Position numbers and translations under genes: made by a program. Below the pieces are notes generated by a model that saw nothing but the letters and a program-made list of their open reading frames with translations, searched no databases and was not told the origin of the DNA. This document shows, in pieces, positions 1-8,054 of a DNA stretch of 64,000 bases. How positions within the stretch are numbered: the first letter of the stretch is position 1; each line of letters begins with the position of its first letter. This DNA is from Avedoeria sp964651245 (GTDB taxonomy: Bacteria; Chloroflexota; Anaerolineae; Epilineales; Epilineaceae), in contig CAZYVI010000015.1 in NCBI GenBank assembly GCA_964651245.1, positions 49,081 to 113,080 of the forward strand. Reading direction: 5' to 3'.

Positions 1-549
1 CGCCGCCGGGCCGTCGCCGGCCGCGCGCGGGCCGGCCGCCGCCGCATCGCCGTCCGCCAGGGCGCGCGACCAGGCGACGACGAGCAGTCCGACCCAGACC
101 GGCAGCAGCACGAGCCGCAGCGCGACGCGCGACTGGAGGACCGGCCAGAACGTCCAGCCGGCGCCGACGGCCGCCAGCAGGACGACCGCGCGCGACGGCC
201 GCGGCGCCAGCCGCCGCACGACCGCCACCGCCAGCGCCGTCGCCACCACCCCGGCCAGCGCGACGACGAGGCGGAGCCGGAAGATCGATACGCCCAGCGT
301 GCCGAACGCCGCCGCCAAGAGGTAGCTGAACAGCGGCTCGCGGCCGTTGTTGCCCGCCAGGTAGATCGGCCGGGCGCCGGCCACGATGTCGAGGGCGTCG
401 CGGGCGTAGTGGCCCTCGTCGGTGTGCAGCCCGGGGGGCAGATCGCCCAGCCGCCAGACGCGCACGCACAGCGCCACGAGCAGCACGCCGGCCAGCGCCA
501 GCCGCAGCGGCCAATCGGGCGGGGCGGGGCGGGCGCGGGGACCGGACAT
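1..549 (-). CDS. GT39-type membrane glycosyltransferase, N-terminal part (runs off the window)
   Basis: The reading frame starts at ATG 549-547 and is open for 183 codons to the window edge, so only the N-terminus is present. It begins with a short basic, Pro-rich stretch, then a hydrophobic helix at about residues 16-30, followed by LPPGLHTDEGHYARDALDI and REPLFSYLLAA, then more hydrophobic helices. An acidic pair (here DE) after the first membrane helix and a following 'REP' segment is the usual start of GT39/ArnT-like enzymes that use polyprenyl-phosphate sugars outside the membrane. Acceptor and sugar cannot be told. It diverges from menF. A TACGCT box lies 8 bases before the ATG and there is no ribosome-binding site. 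Confidence 0.8.
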   Translation of the reverse strand, partial: MSGPRARPAPPDWPLRLALAGVLLVALCVRVWRLGDLPPGLHTDEGHYARDALDIVAGARPIYLAGNNGREPLFSYLLAAAFGTLGVSIFRLRLVVALAGVVATALAVAVVRRLAPRPSRAVVLLAAVGAGWTFWPVLQSRVALRLVLLPVWVGLLVVAWSRALADGDAAAAGPRAAGDGPAA

Positions 550-557
550 GGCCCGGG

Positions 558-563
558 AGCGTA
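558..563 (-). promoter_or_regulatory. -10 box of the glycosyltransferase gene, leaderless arrangement
   Basis: TACGCT read on the minus strand, 8 bases before ATG 549. No Shine-Dalgarno motif lies between. It fits the spacing seen at eight other genes here; taken alone the box is weak. Confidence 0.4.
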
Positions 564-636
564 GGGGCGTTGGCGTGCCGGGTCCAGCGGCGGCCACCGT
601 GCCGCCCGCCATCGGGACGCGCGCCGATCCGTCCGG

Positions 637-642
637 TAGAAT
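637..642 (+). promoter_or_regulatory. -10 box of the men operon, leaderless arrangement
   Basis: TAGAAT ends 7 bases before ATG 650, so transcription would start at or near the A of the start codon. No AGGAG-like site precedes this ATG. No good -35 is visible. Confidence 0.55.
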
Positions 643-649
643 GCCGGCC

Positions 650-2098
650 ATGCCCCTCGCTGCCCGCCGTGCCGCCGACGCCGCCGGACCTGATGGCCGC
701 GCCGACGACGCCGTCGTCGCGCTGCGCGTTGCGCTCCCGCTGGACCGCGTGCCGCGCGACGCGTGGGCCGTGCTGCGCCTGGCGGCGCCGGGCGCGCCGC
801 GATTCGCCTGGCGGGCGTACGACGCGGCGACGACGCGCGCCGCGTTCGGCGCGGTGCGCACGGCGCGCGGCGAGGGCGAGGGCGCGCTCGAGGCGGTGGG
901 GCGGGCGGTGGCGGCCGCGGCGCCGCGGCGCGCGCTGCCCGACGGCCGGCCCGCTGCCGGGCCGCCGGCCCGCTGGTACGGCGGCGCGGCCTTCGACGTC
1001 CGCCGGCCCCCGGTCGGCGATTGGGCGGCATTCCCGGCCGTCGCGTTCTCGCTGCCCGAGGTCGAGCTGGCCTACGACCCACGTCGCCAGCGCGCGACGC
1101 TGACGGTGTGCGGGTCCCGCGACGCGCTGCCGGAGCTCGCCGCGCGCGCCGGCGCGGTCGCGCACGCGCTGCGGCAGCTGCGGGCGAACGGCGACGCGGA
1201 TCCGGACGGCCATGCAGGCGCGCGCGGCCCGGACGGCGGGCGGGTCGGCGCGGCGCCTGCGCCCCGGCCGGATCCGGCGCTGGCCGAACGGCTGGCGCGG
1301 GCGCTCGACGCCATCGCCGCCGGCCGCGTCGCCAAAGTCGTCGTCGCCGCGTCGCGCCGCGCGCCCGGGCCGGCCGGCGGTGTCGCGGCGCTCTTCGCCC
1401 GCGCCGTGGCCGCGCCCCGTTGCACGGCCTACCTGGTGGCCCCGGCGCCGGATGTGGCCTGGCTGGGCGCGACGCCCGAGCGGCTGGTGCGGGTGCGGGG
1501 GCGGCGCGGGTGGTCGATGGCCCTGGCCGGGACGCGGCCGCGCGGCGCCGACGCGGCCGCCGATCGGCACCTTGGCGCGGCGCTGCGGGCGTCCGACAAG
1601 GACCGCCGCGAGCACGCCGCCGTGGTGGAGGGCGTGCGCGGCGCGCTGGCGGCGGTGCCGGGCGTCGTCACCGCGGCGCCCGGCGCGCCGCGGCTGCGTC
1701 GGCTGGCGACGCTGCAGCACCTCGAGACCCCGATCGCGATCCGCGGCGCGCAGCGCCTGGACATCCTGGCGCTGGCGGCTCGCCTGCACCCGACCCCCGC
1801 CCTGTGCGGCGCGCCGGCGGCCGCGGCGCGCGACCTCATCGCCCACCTCGAGCCCGAAGGGCGCGGCTGGTACGGCGGCCTCGTCGGCTGGGTCGACGGC
1901 CGTGGCGACGGCGACCTGGCCGTCGGCATCCGCGGCCTGCTCGTCGGCGGCGGACGGGCGACGGCCTGGGCCGGCGCCGGCCTCGTGGCCGGCTCCGACG
2001 CGGCGGCCGAGGCGGACGAGATCGCCCACAAGCTGGCCGCGGCGTTGGCGCTGCTGGGCGGGGGCGCGGGCGGGTCGGCGCGCTTGGTGACACCGTGA
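650..2098 (+). CDS. menF: Isochorismate synthase MenF
   Basis: Converts chorismate to isochorismate, the first committed step of menaquinone synthesis. 482 residues. The C-terminal chorismate-binding domain has the family signatures: SDKDRREHAAVVEGV, LQHLETPIAIR, LHPTPALCGAP, RGWYGGLVGW and a final AGAGLVAGSDAAAEADEIAHK with the metal-binding acidic residues. The N-terminal ~200 residues are Ala/Arg-rich and less conserved. Several in-frame starts exist upstream (422 and 641); ATG 650 is chosen because a TAGAAT box sits exactly 7 bases before it and upstream residues look non-coding. It is the first gene of a seven-gene men operon, and its TGA overlaps the menD GTG by 4 bases. Confidence 0.93.
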   Translation: MPLAARRAADAAGPDGRADDAVVALRVALPLDRVPRDAWAVLRLAAPGAPRFAWRAYDAATTRAAFGAVRTARGEGEGALEAVGRAVAAAAPRRALPDGRPAAGPPARWYGGAAFDVRRPPVGDWAAFPAVAFSLPEVELAYDPRRQRATLTVCGSRDALPELAARAGAVAHALRQLRANGDADPDGHAGARGPDGGRVGAAPAPRPDPALAERLARALDAIAAGRVAKVVVAASRRAPGPAGGVAALFARAVAAPRCTAYLVAPAPDVAWLGATPERLVRVRGRRGWSMALAGTRPRGADAAADRHLGAALRASDKDRREHAAVVEGVRGALAAVPGVVTAAPGAPRLRRLATLQHLETPIAIRGAQRLDILALAARLHPTPALCGAPAAAARDLIAHLEPEGRGWYGGLVGWVDGRGDGDLAVGIRGLLVGGGRATAWAGAGLVAGSDAAAEADEIAHKLAAALALLGGGAGGSARLVTP

Positions 2099-4086
2099 GC
2101 GGCGCGGTGCCCCGACCCGAGGCGGCGCAGCCGACGCCGTCGGATGCCGCGGGCGCCGCCGGCGACCGGGCCGCGGTGAACGCCGTTTGGGCGGCCGTCC
2201 TCGTCGACGCGCTGGTGGCCGGCGGTGTGCGCCACGTCTGCGTCGCGCCCGGCTCGCGCTCGACGCCGTTGGCGTGGGCCGTCGCCGAGCGGGCCGCGGC
2301 CCGCTCGGGCGGCGGGGGAGCGGGCGATCCCGGGGCCGCGGATGCCGCGACGGGCGCCCAGGGCGCGCCGACGCTGACGTGCTCGGTGCACCTCGACGAG
2401 CGCGGCGCCGGGTTCTTCGCCGTGGGCTACGCCAGCGCCACCGGGCGGGCGGCGGCGGTGGTCTGCACCAGCGGCACCGCCGCCGCCAACCTGCTGCCAG
2501 CGGTCGTCGAGGCGCACCACAGCCGGCTGCCGCTCGTCGTCGTCACCGCCGACCGGCCGCCGGACCTGCGCGACCGGGGCGCGTGGCAGGCGATCGACCA
2601 GGTCAAGCTCTACGGCGGCTACACCCGCTGGTACCACGAGCTCGGCGAGGCGGCCGCCGACGGCGCCGCGCTGCGCTACGCCGCGGCCGTCGGCGCGCGG
2701 GCGGCGGCGGCCGCGCGGTCCGCGCCGCGCGGCCCGGTCCACCTGAACGTCCCGCTGCGCGAGCCCCTTGGCCCGGCCGCGGCGCCGCCGGCCATCGCGA
2801 CGCCCGCCCCGCCCCGGTTCGCATCGGCCGACCCCCGCCCCGACCCGGCCGCGGTGGCCGAGCTCGCCGCGCGCATCGCCGCCGAGCCGCGCGGCCTCGT
2901 CGTCGCCGGCCGGCCGGCGCTGAACGCGGCGGCGCGGGCGGCGGTGGCGCGCCTGGCGGCCGCCGCCGGCTACCCGGTGCTGGCCGAGCCGTTGAGCGGG
3001 CTGCGCTTCGGCGTCGACGCCGGCGCCGATCCCGTCATCCATCCCGCCGCGGACACCGGCGCAGCCGTCCGCGCCGCCCGCCGCCCGGTCTGGGTGACCG
3101 GCTACGACGCCCTGCTGCGGCCCGACAGCGGCCTGGCAGTGCCGCCGCCGCGCCTGGTGCTGCGCATCGGCGGCAGCCTGACCTGGAAGCACGTGTCCGA
3201 CTACCTCGGCCGCGCCGACGCCGCCTGGCAGGTGGCGATCGATCCCGAGCGCAGCTGGGACGACCCGACCGGCCGCGTCGGCCTCCGGATCGAGGCGCCG
3301 GTGGCCGCCACGCTCGACGCTGTCGCCGACGCCCTGGCGGCGCGCGGCGCCGGCGTCGACGACGCCGGCGCCGGCTGGCGCGCCGGGTGGCGGGCCGCCA
3401 GCGAAGCCGTGGCCGGCGTGCGCGCGTCGTTCGTCGCCGCGCCGGACGGCGAGGCGGCGCGGTCCACCGCCTGGCTCCACGCCGCGCTCGTCGAGCTGCT
3501 GCCCGAGGGGGCGCTGCTGGCGGTGGCCAACAGCATGGCGGTGCGCGACCTCGACACGTTCGGCGCGCCCGGCGCCAAGGCCCTGCACGTCGTCGGCAAC
3601 CGCGGCGCGGCCGGCATCGACGGGACGCTGTCGTCGGCGCTCGGCGCGGCGTTCGGGTCCGGCCGGCCGGCGGCGCTGCTGACCGGCGACCTAGCGTTCC
3701 TCCACGACGCCGGCGGCTTCGGCCCGGTCGCCGACCTCGTCGCCCGCCACGGCGCCGCGACGCTCGACCTGTTCGTCGTCATCGTCGACGACGGCGGCGG
3801 TGGCATCTTCGAGCACCTGCCGGTGGCGGCGGCCGACCGCCGGCGCTTCGAGACGTTCTTCGCCACGCCGCAGGCCGCCGATCTGGCCGCGCTGTGCCGC
3901 GCCTGGGGCGTGCCGTGCCGCGCCGCGCCCGACCCGGCGGCGCTGGCCGCCGCGGCCGCGGTCCCGGCGCCGATCCGAGCCGCGGTCGTGCCGATCGACC
4001 GCGCGGCGAACACCGCCGCCCACCGCGCCTACTGGCGGGCGGCGGCCGCGGCGGCGGCGGCGGCGACCGCCGGGCGGGCGTGGTGA
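2095..4086 (+). CDS. menD: SEPHCHC synthase MenD
   Basis: Thiamine-diphosphate enzyme that adds 2-oxoglutarate to isochorismate. 663 residues, somewhat longer than the usual 550-600 because of Ala/Gly-rich insertions. Start GTG 2095 overlaps the menF stop (GTGA). Signatures: APGSRSTPLA near the N-terminus, LDERGAGFFAVGYASA with the ThDP-activating Glu, CTSGTAAANLLPAV, TADRPPDLRDRGAWQAIDQ, and the C-terminal NRGAAGIDGTLSSALG followed by LTGDLAFLHD and VDDGGGGIFEHLP, the ThDP/Mg motif. The DDGGGG form replaces the common NNDGGG. Its TGA overlaps the menH GTG by 4 bases, suggesting translational coupling. Confidence 0.95.
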   Translation: MSGAVPRPEAAQPTPSDAAGAAGDRAAVNAVWAAVLVDALVAGGVRHVCVAPGSRSTPLAWAVAERAAARSGGGGAGDPGAADAATGAQGAPTLTCSVHLDERGAGFFAVGYASATGRAAAVVCTSGTAAANLLPAVVEAHHSRLPLVVVTADRPPDLRDRGAWQAIDQVKLYGGYTRWYHELGEAAADGAALRYAAAVGARAAAAARSAPRGPVHLNVPLREPLGPAAAPPAIATPAPPRFASADPRPDPAAVAELAARIAAEPRGLVVAGRPALNAAARAAVARLAAAAGYPVLAEPLSGLRFGVDAGADPVIHPAADTGAAVRAARRPVWVTGYDALLRPDSGLAVPPPRLVLRIGGSLTWKHVSDYLGRADAAWQVAIDPERSWDDPTGRVGLRIEAPVAATLDAVADALAARGAGVDDAGAGWRAGWRAASEAVAGVRASFVAAPDGEAARSTAWLHAALVELLPEGALLAVANSMAVRDLDTFGAPGAKALHVVGNRGAAGIDGTLSSALGAAFGSGRPAALLTGDLAFLHDAGGFGPVADLVARHGAATLDLFVVIVDDGGGGIFEHLPVAAADRRRFETFFATPQAADLAALCRAWGVPCRAAPDPAALAAAAAVPAPIRAAVVPIDRAANTAAHRAYWRAAAAAAAAATAGRAW

Positions 4087-5084
4087 TCGCACCGCCGTCG
4101 CCGCAGGCGCCGCCGATCACGCCGCTGCACCTCGAGCCCCTGGGCGCGGACCCCGCCAGCGGCGCGGCCCGGCGCACCGCCGACGCGCCGCCGCTCGTCC
4201 TGCTGCACGGCTTCACCGGCGACACGACGACGTGGCGCCCCTTCGCCGCCGCGGCCCGGCGCCCGGCGGCCGGCGGCGAGACGGTCGTCGCCCGTGACCT
4301 CGTGGCCGTCGACCTCGTCGGCCACGGCCGCTCGCCCGACCCGCCCGACGACGCCGCCTACGCCCTCGACGCCCAGTCGGCGTCCGTCGTGGCGGCGCTG
4401 GATGGCGCCGGCGTCCGGCGCGCCGTCTGGCTGGGCTACTCGATGGGCGGCCGGGTGGCGCTGACGGCGGCCCTGGCGGCGCCGGAGCGGTTCGCGGCGC
4501 TCGTCCTGGTGAGCACGTCGCCGGGCCTGGCCGACGCCGCCGCGCGGACGGCGCGCGCCGCGGCCGACGCCGCGCTGGCGGCCGAGATCGCGCGCGACGG
4601 CGTGGCGGCGTTCGTCGAGCGCTGGGCGGCGCACCCGCTCTTCGCCAGCCAGGCCGCGCTGGGGCCGGCGCACGCCGCGGCGATGCGCGCCCAGCGGGCG
4701 CGCAACCGCGCGCCCGCGCTGGCTGCGACGCTGCGGGCCGCCGGCGCCGGGGCGATGGCGCCGCTTTGGGACCGCCTCGGCGCATTGACGATGCCGGTCC
4801 TCGTCGTGACCGGCGCCCTCGATGCGGCCTACGGCGCCATCGGCGCGGCGATGGCGGCCGCGATCGGGGCGTCGGCCGGCGGGGCGCGCCCGGCTGGGGG
4901 CGCGGCGCACGTCGTCGTGGCGGGCGCCGGGCACGCGGTCCACCTCGAGGCGCCGGCGGCGCTGGCGACCGCGGTCGGCGGTTGGCTTGCGGGCGGCGAT
5001 CCGCGCCGCGGCCCGCCGAGTGCGCCCGCGCCGGGCGGCGGGCCGGGCGAGATTGTGCCCGGCGCGGCGGGCGCGATAGGATAG
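4083..5084 (+). CDS. menH: SHCHC synthase MenH (alpha/beta hydrolase)
   Basis: Eliminates pyruvate from SEPHCHC to give SHCHC. 333 residues, alpha/beta-hydrolase fold. Visible: oxyanion segment LLHGFTGDTTTW, VDLVGHGRSPDPP, nucleophile elbow GYSMGG (Ser120), Asp247 in TGALDAAYG and His284 in GAGHAVHLEAP, a complete triad. Start GTG 4083 gives a 4-base overlap with menD; a GTG at 4080 is equally possible. The assignment to MenH rather than another hydrolase rests on its position between menD and menB. An Ala/Gly/Pro-rich tail of about 30 residues follows the last motif. Confidence 0.9.
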   Translation: MIAPPSPQAPPITPLHLEPLGADPASGAARRTADAPPLVLLHGFTGDTTTWRPFAAAARRPAAGGETVVARDLVAVDLVGHGRSPDPPDDAAYALDAQSASVVAALDGAGVRRAVWLGYSMGGRVALTAALAAPERFAALVLVSTSPGLADAAARTARAAADAALAAEIARDGVAAFVERWAAHPLFASQAALGPAHAAAMRAQRARNRAPALAATLRAAGAGAMAPLWDRLGALTMPVLVVTGALDAAYGAIGAAMAAAIGASAGGARPAGGAAHVVVAGAGHAVHLEAPAALATAVGGWLAGGDPRRGPPSAPAPGGGPGEIVPGAAGAIG

Positions 5085-5125
5085 GCGCCGAAGCGATTCG
5101 CGACCGCGGCAAGGAGCCCGTCCCG

Positions 5126-5944
5126 GTGTCGACCCAGTGGCAGACGATTCAGACGTTCGACGACATCCGCTTCGAGCGCGACGGGGCGATCGCCAAGGTG
5201 ACGATCGACCGGCCCGAAGTGCGCAACGCGTTCCGGCCGCAGACGGTGCGCGAGATGCTCGCCGCGTTCGAGGTCTGCCGCAACGACCCGTCGATCGGCG
5301 TCGTGATCCTGTGCGGCGCCGGCGACGAGGCGTTCTGCTCCGGCGGCGACCAGCGCGTCCGCGGCAAGGCCGGCTACGTCGACGACGCCGGCGTGCCGCG
5401 CCTCAACGTCCTCGACCTCCAGATGGCCATCCGCCGCCTGCCCAAGCCGGTCGTGGCGATGGTCGCCGGCTACGCCATCGGCGGCGGGCACGTCCTGCAC
5501 GTGGTCTGCGACCTGACGATCGCCGCCGACAACGCCCGCTTCGGCCAGACCGGCCCGCGCGTCGGCAGCTTCGACGGCGGCTTCGGCTCGGCTTATCTGG
5601 CGGCGATCGTCGGCCAGAAGAAGGCGCGCGAGATCTGGTTCCTGTGCCGCCAGTACGACGCCCAGCAGGCGTTGGAGATGGGCTTGGTGAACACCGTCGT
5701 GCCGCTGGCCGAGCTCGAGGCCACCACGGTGCAGTGGTGCCGCGAGATGCTCGCGCTCAGCCCGCTGGCGCTGCGGCTGCTCAAGGCGTCGTTCAACGCC
5801 GCGCTCGACGGCCAGGCCGGCATCCAGCAGCTGGCCGGCGACGCGACGCTGCTCTACTACATGACCGAGGAAGGCTCCGAGGGCAAGGCGGCGTTCCTCG
5901 AGAAGCGCCCGCCCGACTTCGACCAGTTCACCCGCTACCCGTGA
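5126..5944 (+). CDS. menB: 1,4-dihydroxy-2-naphthoyl-CoA synthase MenB
   Basis: Crotonase-family enzyme closing the second ring of o-succinylbenzoyl-CoA to DHNA-CoA. 272 residues, the normal MenB length. Start GTG 5126 is fixed by AAGGAG at 5111-5116, 9 bases upstream. Family signatures: RPEVRNAFRPQTV, SGGDQRVRG, the oxyanion-hole region GYAIGGGHVLHVVCDL, FDGGFGSAYLAAIVGQ, REIWFLCRQYDA and the conserved C-terminus EGSEGKAAFLEKRPPDF. It is separated from menH by 41 bases and overlaps menA by 4 bases (GTGA). Confidence 0.96.
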   Translation: MSTQWQTIQTFDDIRFERDGAIAKVTIDRPEVRNAFRPQTVREMLAAFEVCRNDPSIGVVILCGAGDEAFCSGGDQRVRGKAGYVDDAGVPRLNVLDLQMAIRRLPKPVVAMVAGYAIGGGHVLHVVCDLTIAADNARFGQTGPRVGSFDGGFGSAYLAAIVGQKKAREIWFLCRQYDAQQALEMGLVNTVVPLAELEATTVQWCREMLALSPLALRLLKASFNAALDGQAGIQQLAGDATLLYYMTEEGSEGKAAFLEKRPPDFDQFTRYP

Positions 5945-6906
5945 GCGTCGCCCTGTCGGCCGATCGACTGCGGCCGTGGCTCCTGGCCAGCCGGCCCAAG
6001 ACGCTCGTCGCCGCCGTAGCGCCGGTGGTGGTCGGCTCGGCGCTGGCGTTCAACGCCCGGGCGTTCGCGCTGTGGCCCGCGTTGGCGGCGCTGTGCGGGG
6101 CGGTGCTGATCCAGGTCGGCACGAACCTGACGAACGACGTGCTCGACTTCCGGCGCGGCGCCGACACGGCGGCGCGGCTCGGGCCGACGCGCGTCACCCA
6201 GGCCGGCCTGCTGTCGCCGCGCGCCGTCGCCATCGGCGCCGCCGTCGCCTTCGCCCTGGCGGTGGCCGTCGGCGCCTACCTCGTCGCCGTCGCCGGCTGG
6301 CCGATCGCGCTGTTGGGCGTGCTGGCGATCGCCTCGGGCGTCGCCTACACCGCCGGGCCCGCGCCGCTGGCGTACGTGGGGCTGGGCGATGTCTTCGTGA
6401 TGGCCTTCTTCGGCGTCGCCGCCGTCGGCGGAACGTACTTCGCCGAGGTGATGGCCGCGCTCGACGGACCGGCCCGCACGGCGGCGCTGGCGCGGCTGCC
6501 ACTGGCGCTCGTCCTGGGCGTCGGCGTCGGGGCGCTGGCGACGGCGATCCTGACGGTGAACAACCTCCGCGACCTCCCGACCGACACCGCCGCCGGCAAG
6601 CGCACCCTGGCGGTGCGGCTGGGCGACGGCGCCACCCGCCGCTACCTCGACGCGCTCCTGTTCACGGCGTTCGCGGCGCCCATGGCGATGGTGGCGTTCG
6701 GCGCGGTCGGCGCGGCGGCGGCGGCGGTGCTGCTGAGCGTGCCGTTCGCGCTGCCGCCCGGCCGCAGCGTGGCCGGCGGCATCCGCGGCGCGGCGCTGAA
6801 CCCCGTCCTGGGCCAGGTGGCGCGGCTGCAGGTGGCGTACGCCCTGTGTTTGGCCGCCGGGCTCGTCGCCGACCGGCTGCTGCGCAGCTGGGTCGCGGGC
6901 GGCTGA
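5941..6906 (+). CDS. menA: 1,4-dihydroxy-2-naphthoate polyprenyltransferase MenA
   Basis: Integral membrane UbiA-family prenyltransferase that attaches the isoprenoid chain to DHNA. 321 residues with about nine hydrophobic segments. Both aspartate-rich motifs that bind Mg-prenyl diphosphate are present: NLTNDVLDFRRGAD and NNLRDLPTDTAAGKRTL. LASRPKTLVAAVAPVVVGS is the typical N-terminus. Start GTG 5941 overlaps the menB stop. Because DHNA, not DHNA-CoA, is the substrate, a thioesterase is needed between MenB and MenA; a candidate is encoded at 11206-11652. Confidence 0.95.
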   Translation: MSVALSADRLRPWLLASRPKTLVAAVAPVVVGSALAFNARAFALWPALAALCGAVLIQVGTNLTNDVLDFRRGADTAARLGPTRVTQAGLLSPRAVAIGAAVAFALAVAVGAYLVAVAGWPIALLGVLAIASGVAYTAGPAPLAYVGLGDVFVMAFFGVAAVGGTYFAEVMAALDGPARTAALARLPLALVLGVGVGALATAILTVNNLRDLPTDTAAGKRTLAVRLGDGATRRYLDALLFTAFAAPMAMVAFGAVGAAAAAVLLSVPFALPPGRSVAGGIRGAALNPVLGQVARLQVAYALCLAAGLVADRLLRSWVAGG

Positions 6907-6931
6907 CGGGCGGCCCGACCGGCCGCGGCCG

Positions 6932-8050
6932 ATGTTGGACGTCGCGATCCACCCCTACCGGCTGCCGCTGCGCCGCCCGTTCGTCACGTCCCGCCAGACG
7001 CACGTCGAGCGGCGCGGCTGGCTCGTCGCGATCGCCGACGGCGAGGGCCAGGTGGGCTGGGGCGAGGCGGCGCCGTTGCCGGGCCATGGCGGTGAGTCGC
7101 CCGCGGCGGTGCCGGCGGCGCTGGCCGCCTTCGGCCGCGCCGTGGCCGACCCCGACGCCCGGCGGCTCGTCCTCGGGACGCCGCCAGGCTGGGCGCCGCT
7201 CCACGCCCTCGCCCAGCGCCTGATGCCGCGCGCCGACGACCGGCCGTGCGCCCGCGCCGCCGTCGAGGGCGCGCTGGCCGACCTCCTGGCGCGCCGCGCC
7301 GGGCTGCCGCTGGCCCGCTGGCTCAGCCCGGCCGCGCGCCCCGACGTCGTCGTCAACGCCGTCGTCGACGCGGTCGCGCCCGACGAGGCGGCGGCGCGGG
7401 CCGCGGCGGCCGTGGCGGCCGGGTTCGGCACCCTCAAACTCAAGCTGACGACCGACGCCGCCGCCGACGAGGCCCGGCTGGCCGCCGTCCGCGCCGCCGT
7501 CGGCAACGCCGTGGCGCTGCGCGGCGACGCCAACGGCGCCTGGGGCGAGCCCGAGGCCGTGGCGCGCCTGCGCGCGCTGGCGGCGTTCGACCTGGCCTAT
7601 GTGGAGCAGCCCGTCGCGGCGGCCGACGTCGCCGCGCTGGCCCGCGTCCGCCGCGCCAGCGACGTCCCGATCGCGGCCGACGAAGCGCTGCTGGCGCCCG
7701 ACGGCCCCGGGCTGGCGGCCGTCCTGGCGGCCGAGGCGGCCGACGTCGTCGTCCTCAAGCCGGCCCTGCTGGGCGGGCCGGCGGCCGCCTGGGCCGCGGC
7801 GATCGCCGCGGCGCGCTGCGGCGTGGCGGTGACGGTGACGACGAGCCTCGACGCCGCCGTCGGCCGCCACACCGCGCTGGCGGCGGCGGCGGCGCTCGAA
7901 TCGCCGCCCGGCGCCTGCGGCCTGGCCACCGGCGGCGCGCTGGCCGCCGACGTCGGCCCCGACCTCGCAATCGCCGCCGGGCGGGCCGCGATCGACCGCG
8001 CCGCGCCCGGCCTGGGCTTCACGCCGGCCGCGGTCGGCGCGAGCGCGTAG
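6932..8050 (+). CDS. menC: o-Succinylbenzoate synthase MenC
   Basis: Enolase-superfamily enzyme that dehydrates SHCHC to o-succinylbenzoate. 372 residues. The catalytic set is readable: KxK lysines 169 and 171 in TLKLKLT, metal ligands Asp199 (RGDANGAW), Glu225 (YVEQPVA) and Asp250 (AADEALL), and Lys276 (VVLKPALLGG). The N-terminal capping domain starts with IHPYRLPLRRPFVTS. Start ATG 6932 lies 25 bases after menA without a clear ribosome-binding site. OSBS enzymes resemble N-acylamino-acid racemases; the operon settles the call. Confidence 0.93.
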   Translation: MLDVAIHPYRLPLRRPFVTSRQTHVERRGWLVAIADGEGQVGWGEAAPLPGHGGESPAAVPAALAAFGRAVADPDARRLVLGTPPGWAPLHALAQRLMPRADDRPCARAAVEGALADLLARRAGLPLARWLSPAARPDVVVNAVVDAVAPDEAAARAAAAVAAGFGTLKLKLTTDAAADEARLAAVRAAVGNAVALRGDANGAWGEPEAVARLRALAAFDLAYVEQPVAAADVAALARVRRASDVPIAADEALLAPDGPGLAAVLAAEAADVVVLKPALLGGPAAAWAAAIAAARCGVAVTVTTSLDAAVGRHTALAAAAALESPPGACGLATGGALAADVGPDLAIAAGRAAIDRAAPGLGFTPAAVGASA

Positions 8051-8054
8051 CGCG

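Noticed and set aside
763..5084. Very long open frames overlapping menF, menD and menH
   Set aside because: Their upstream parts are Arg/Ala/Gly-rich shadow translations; the real genes begin at the GTGA overlaps.
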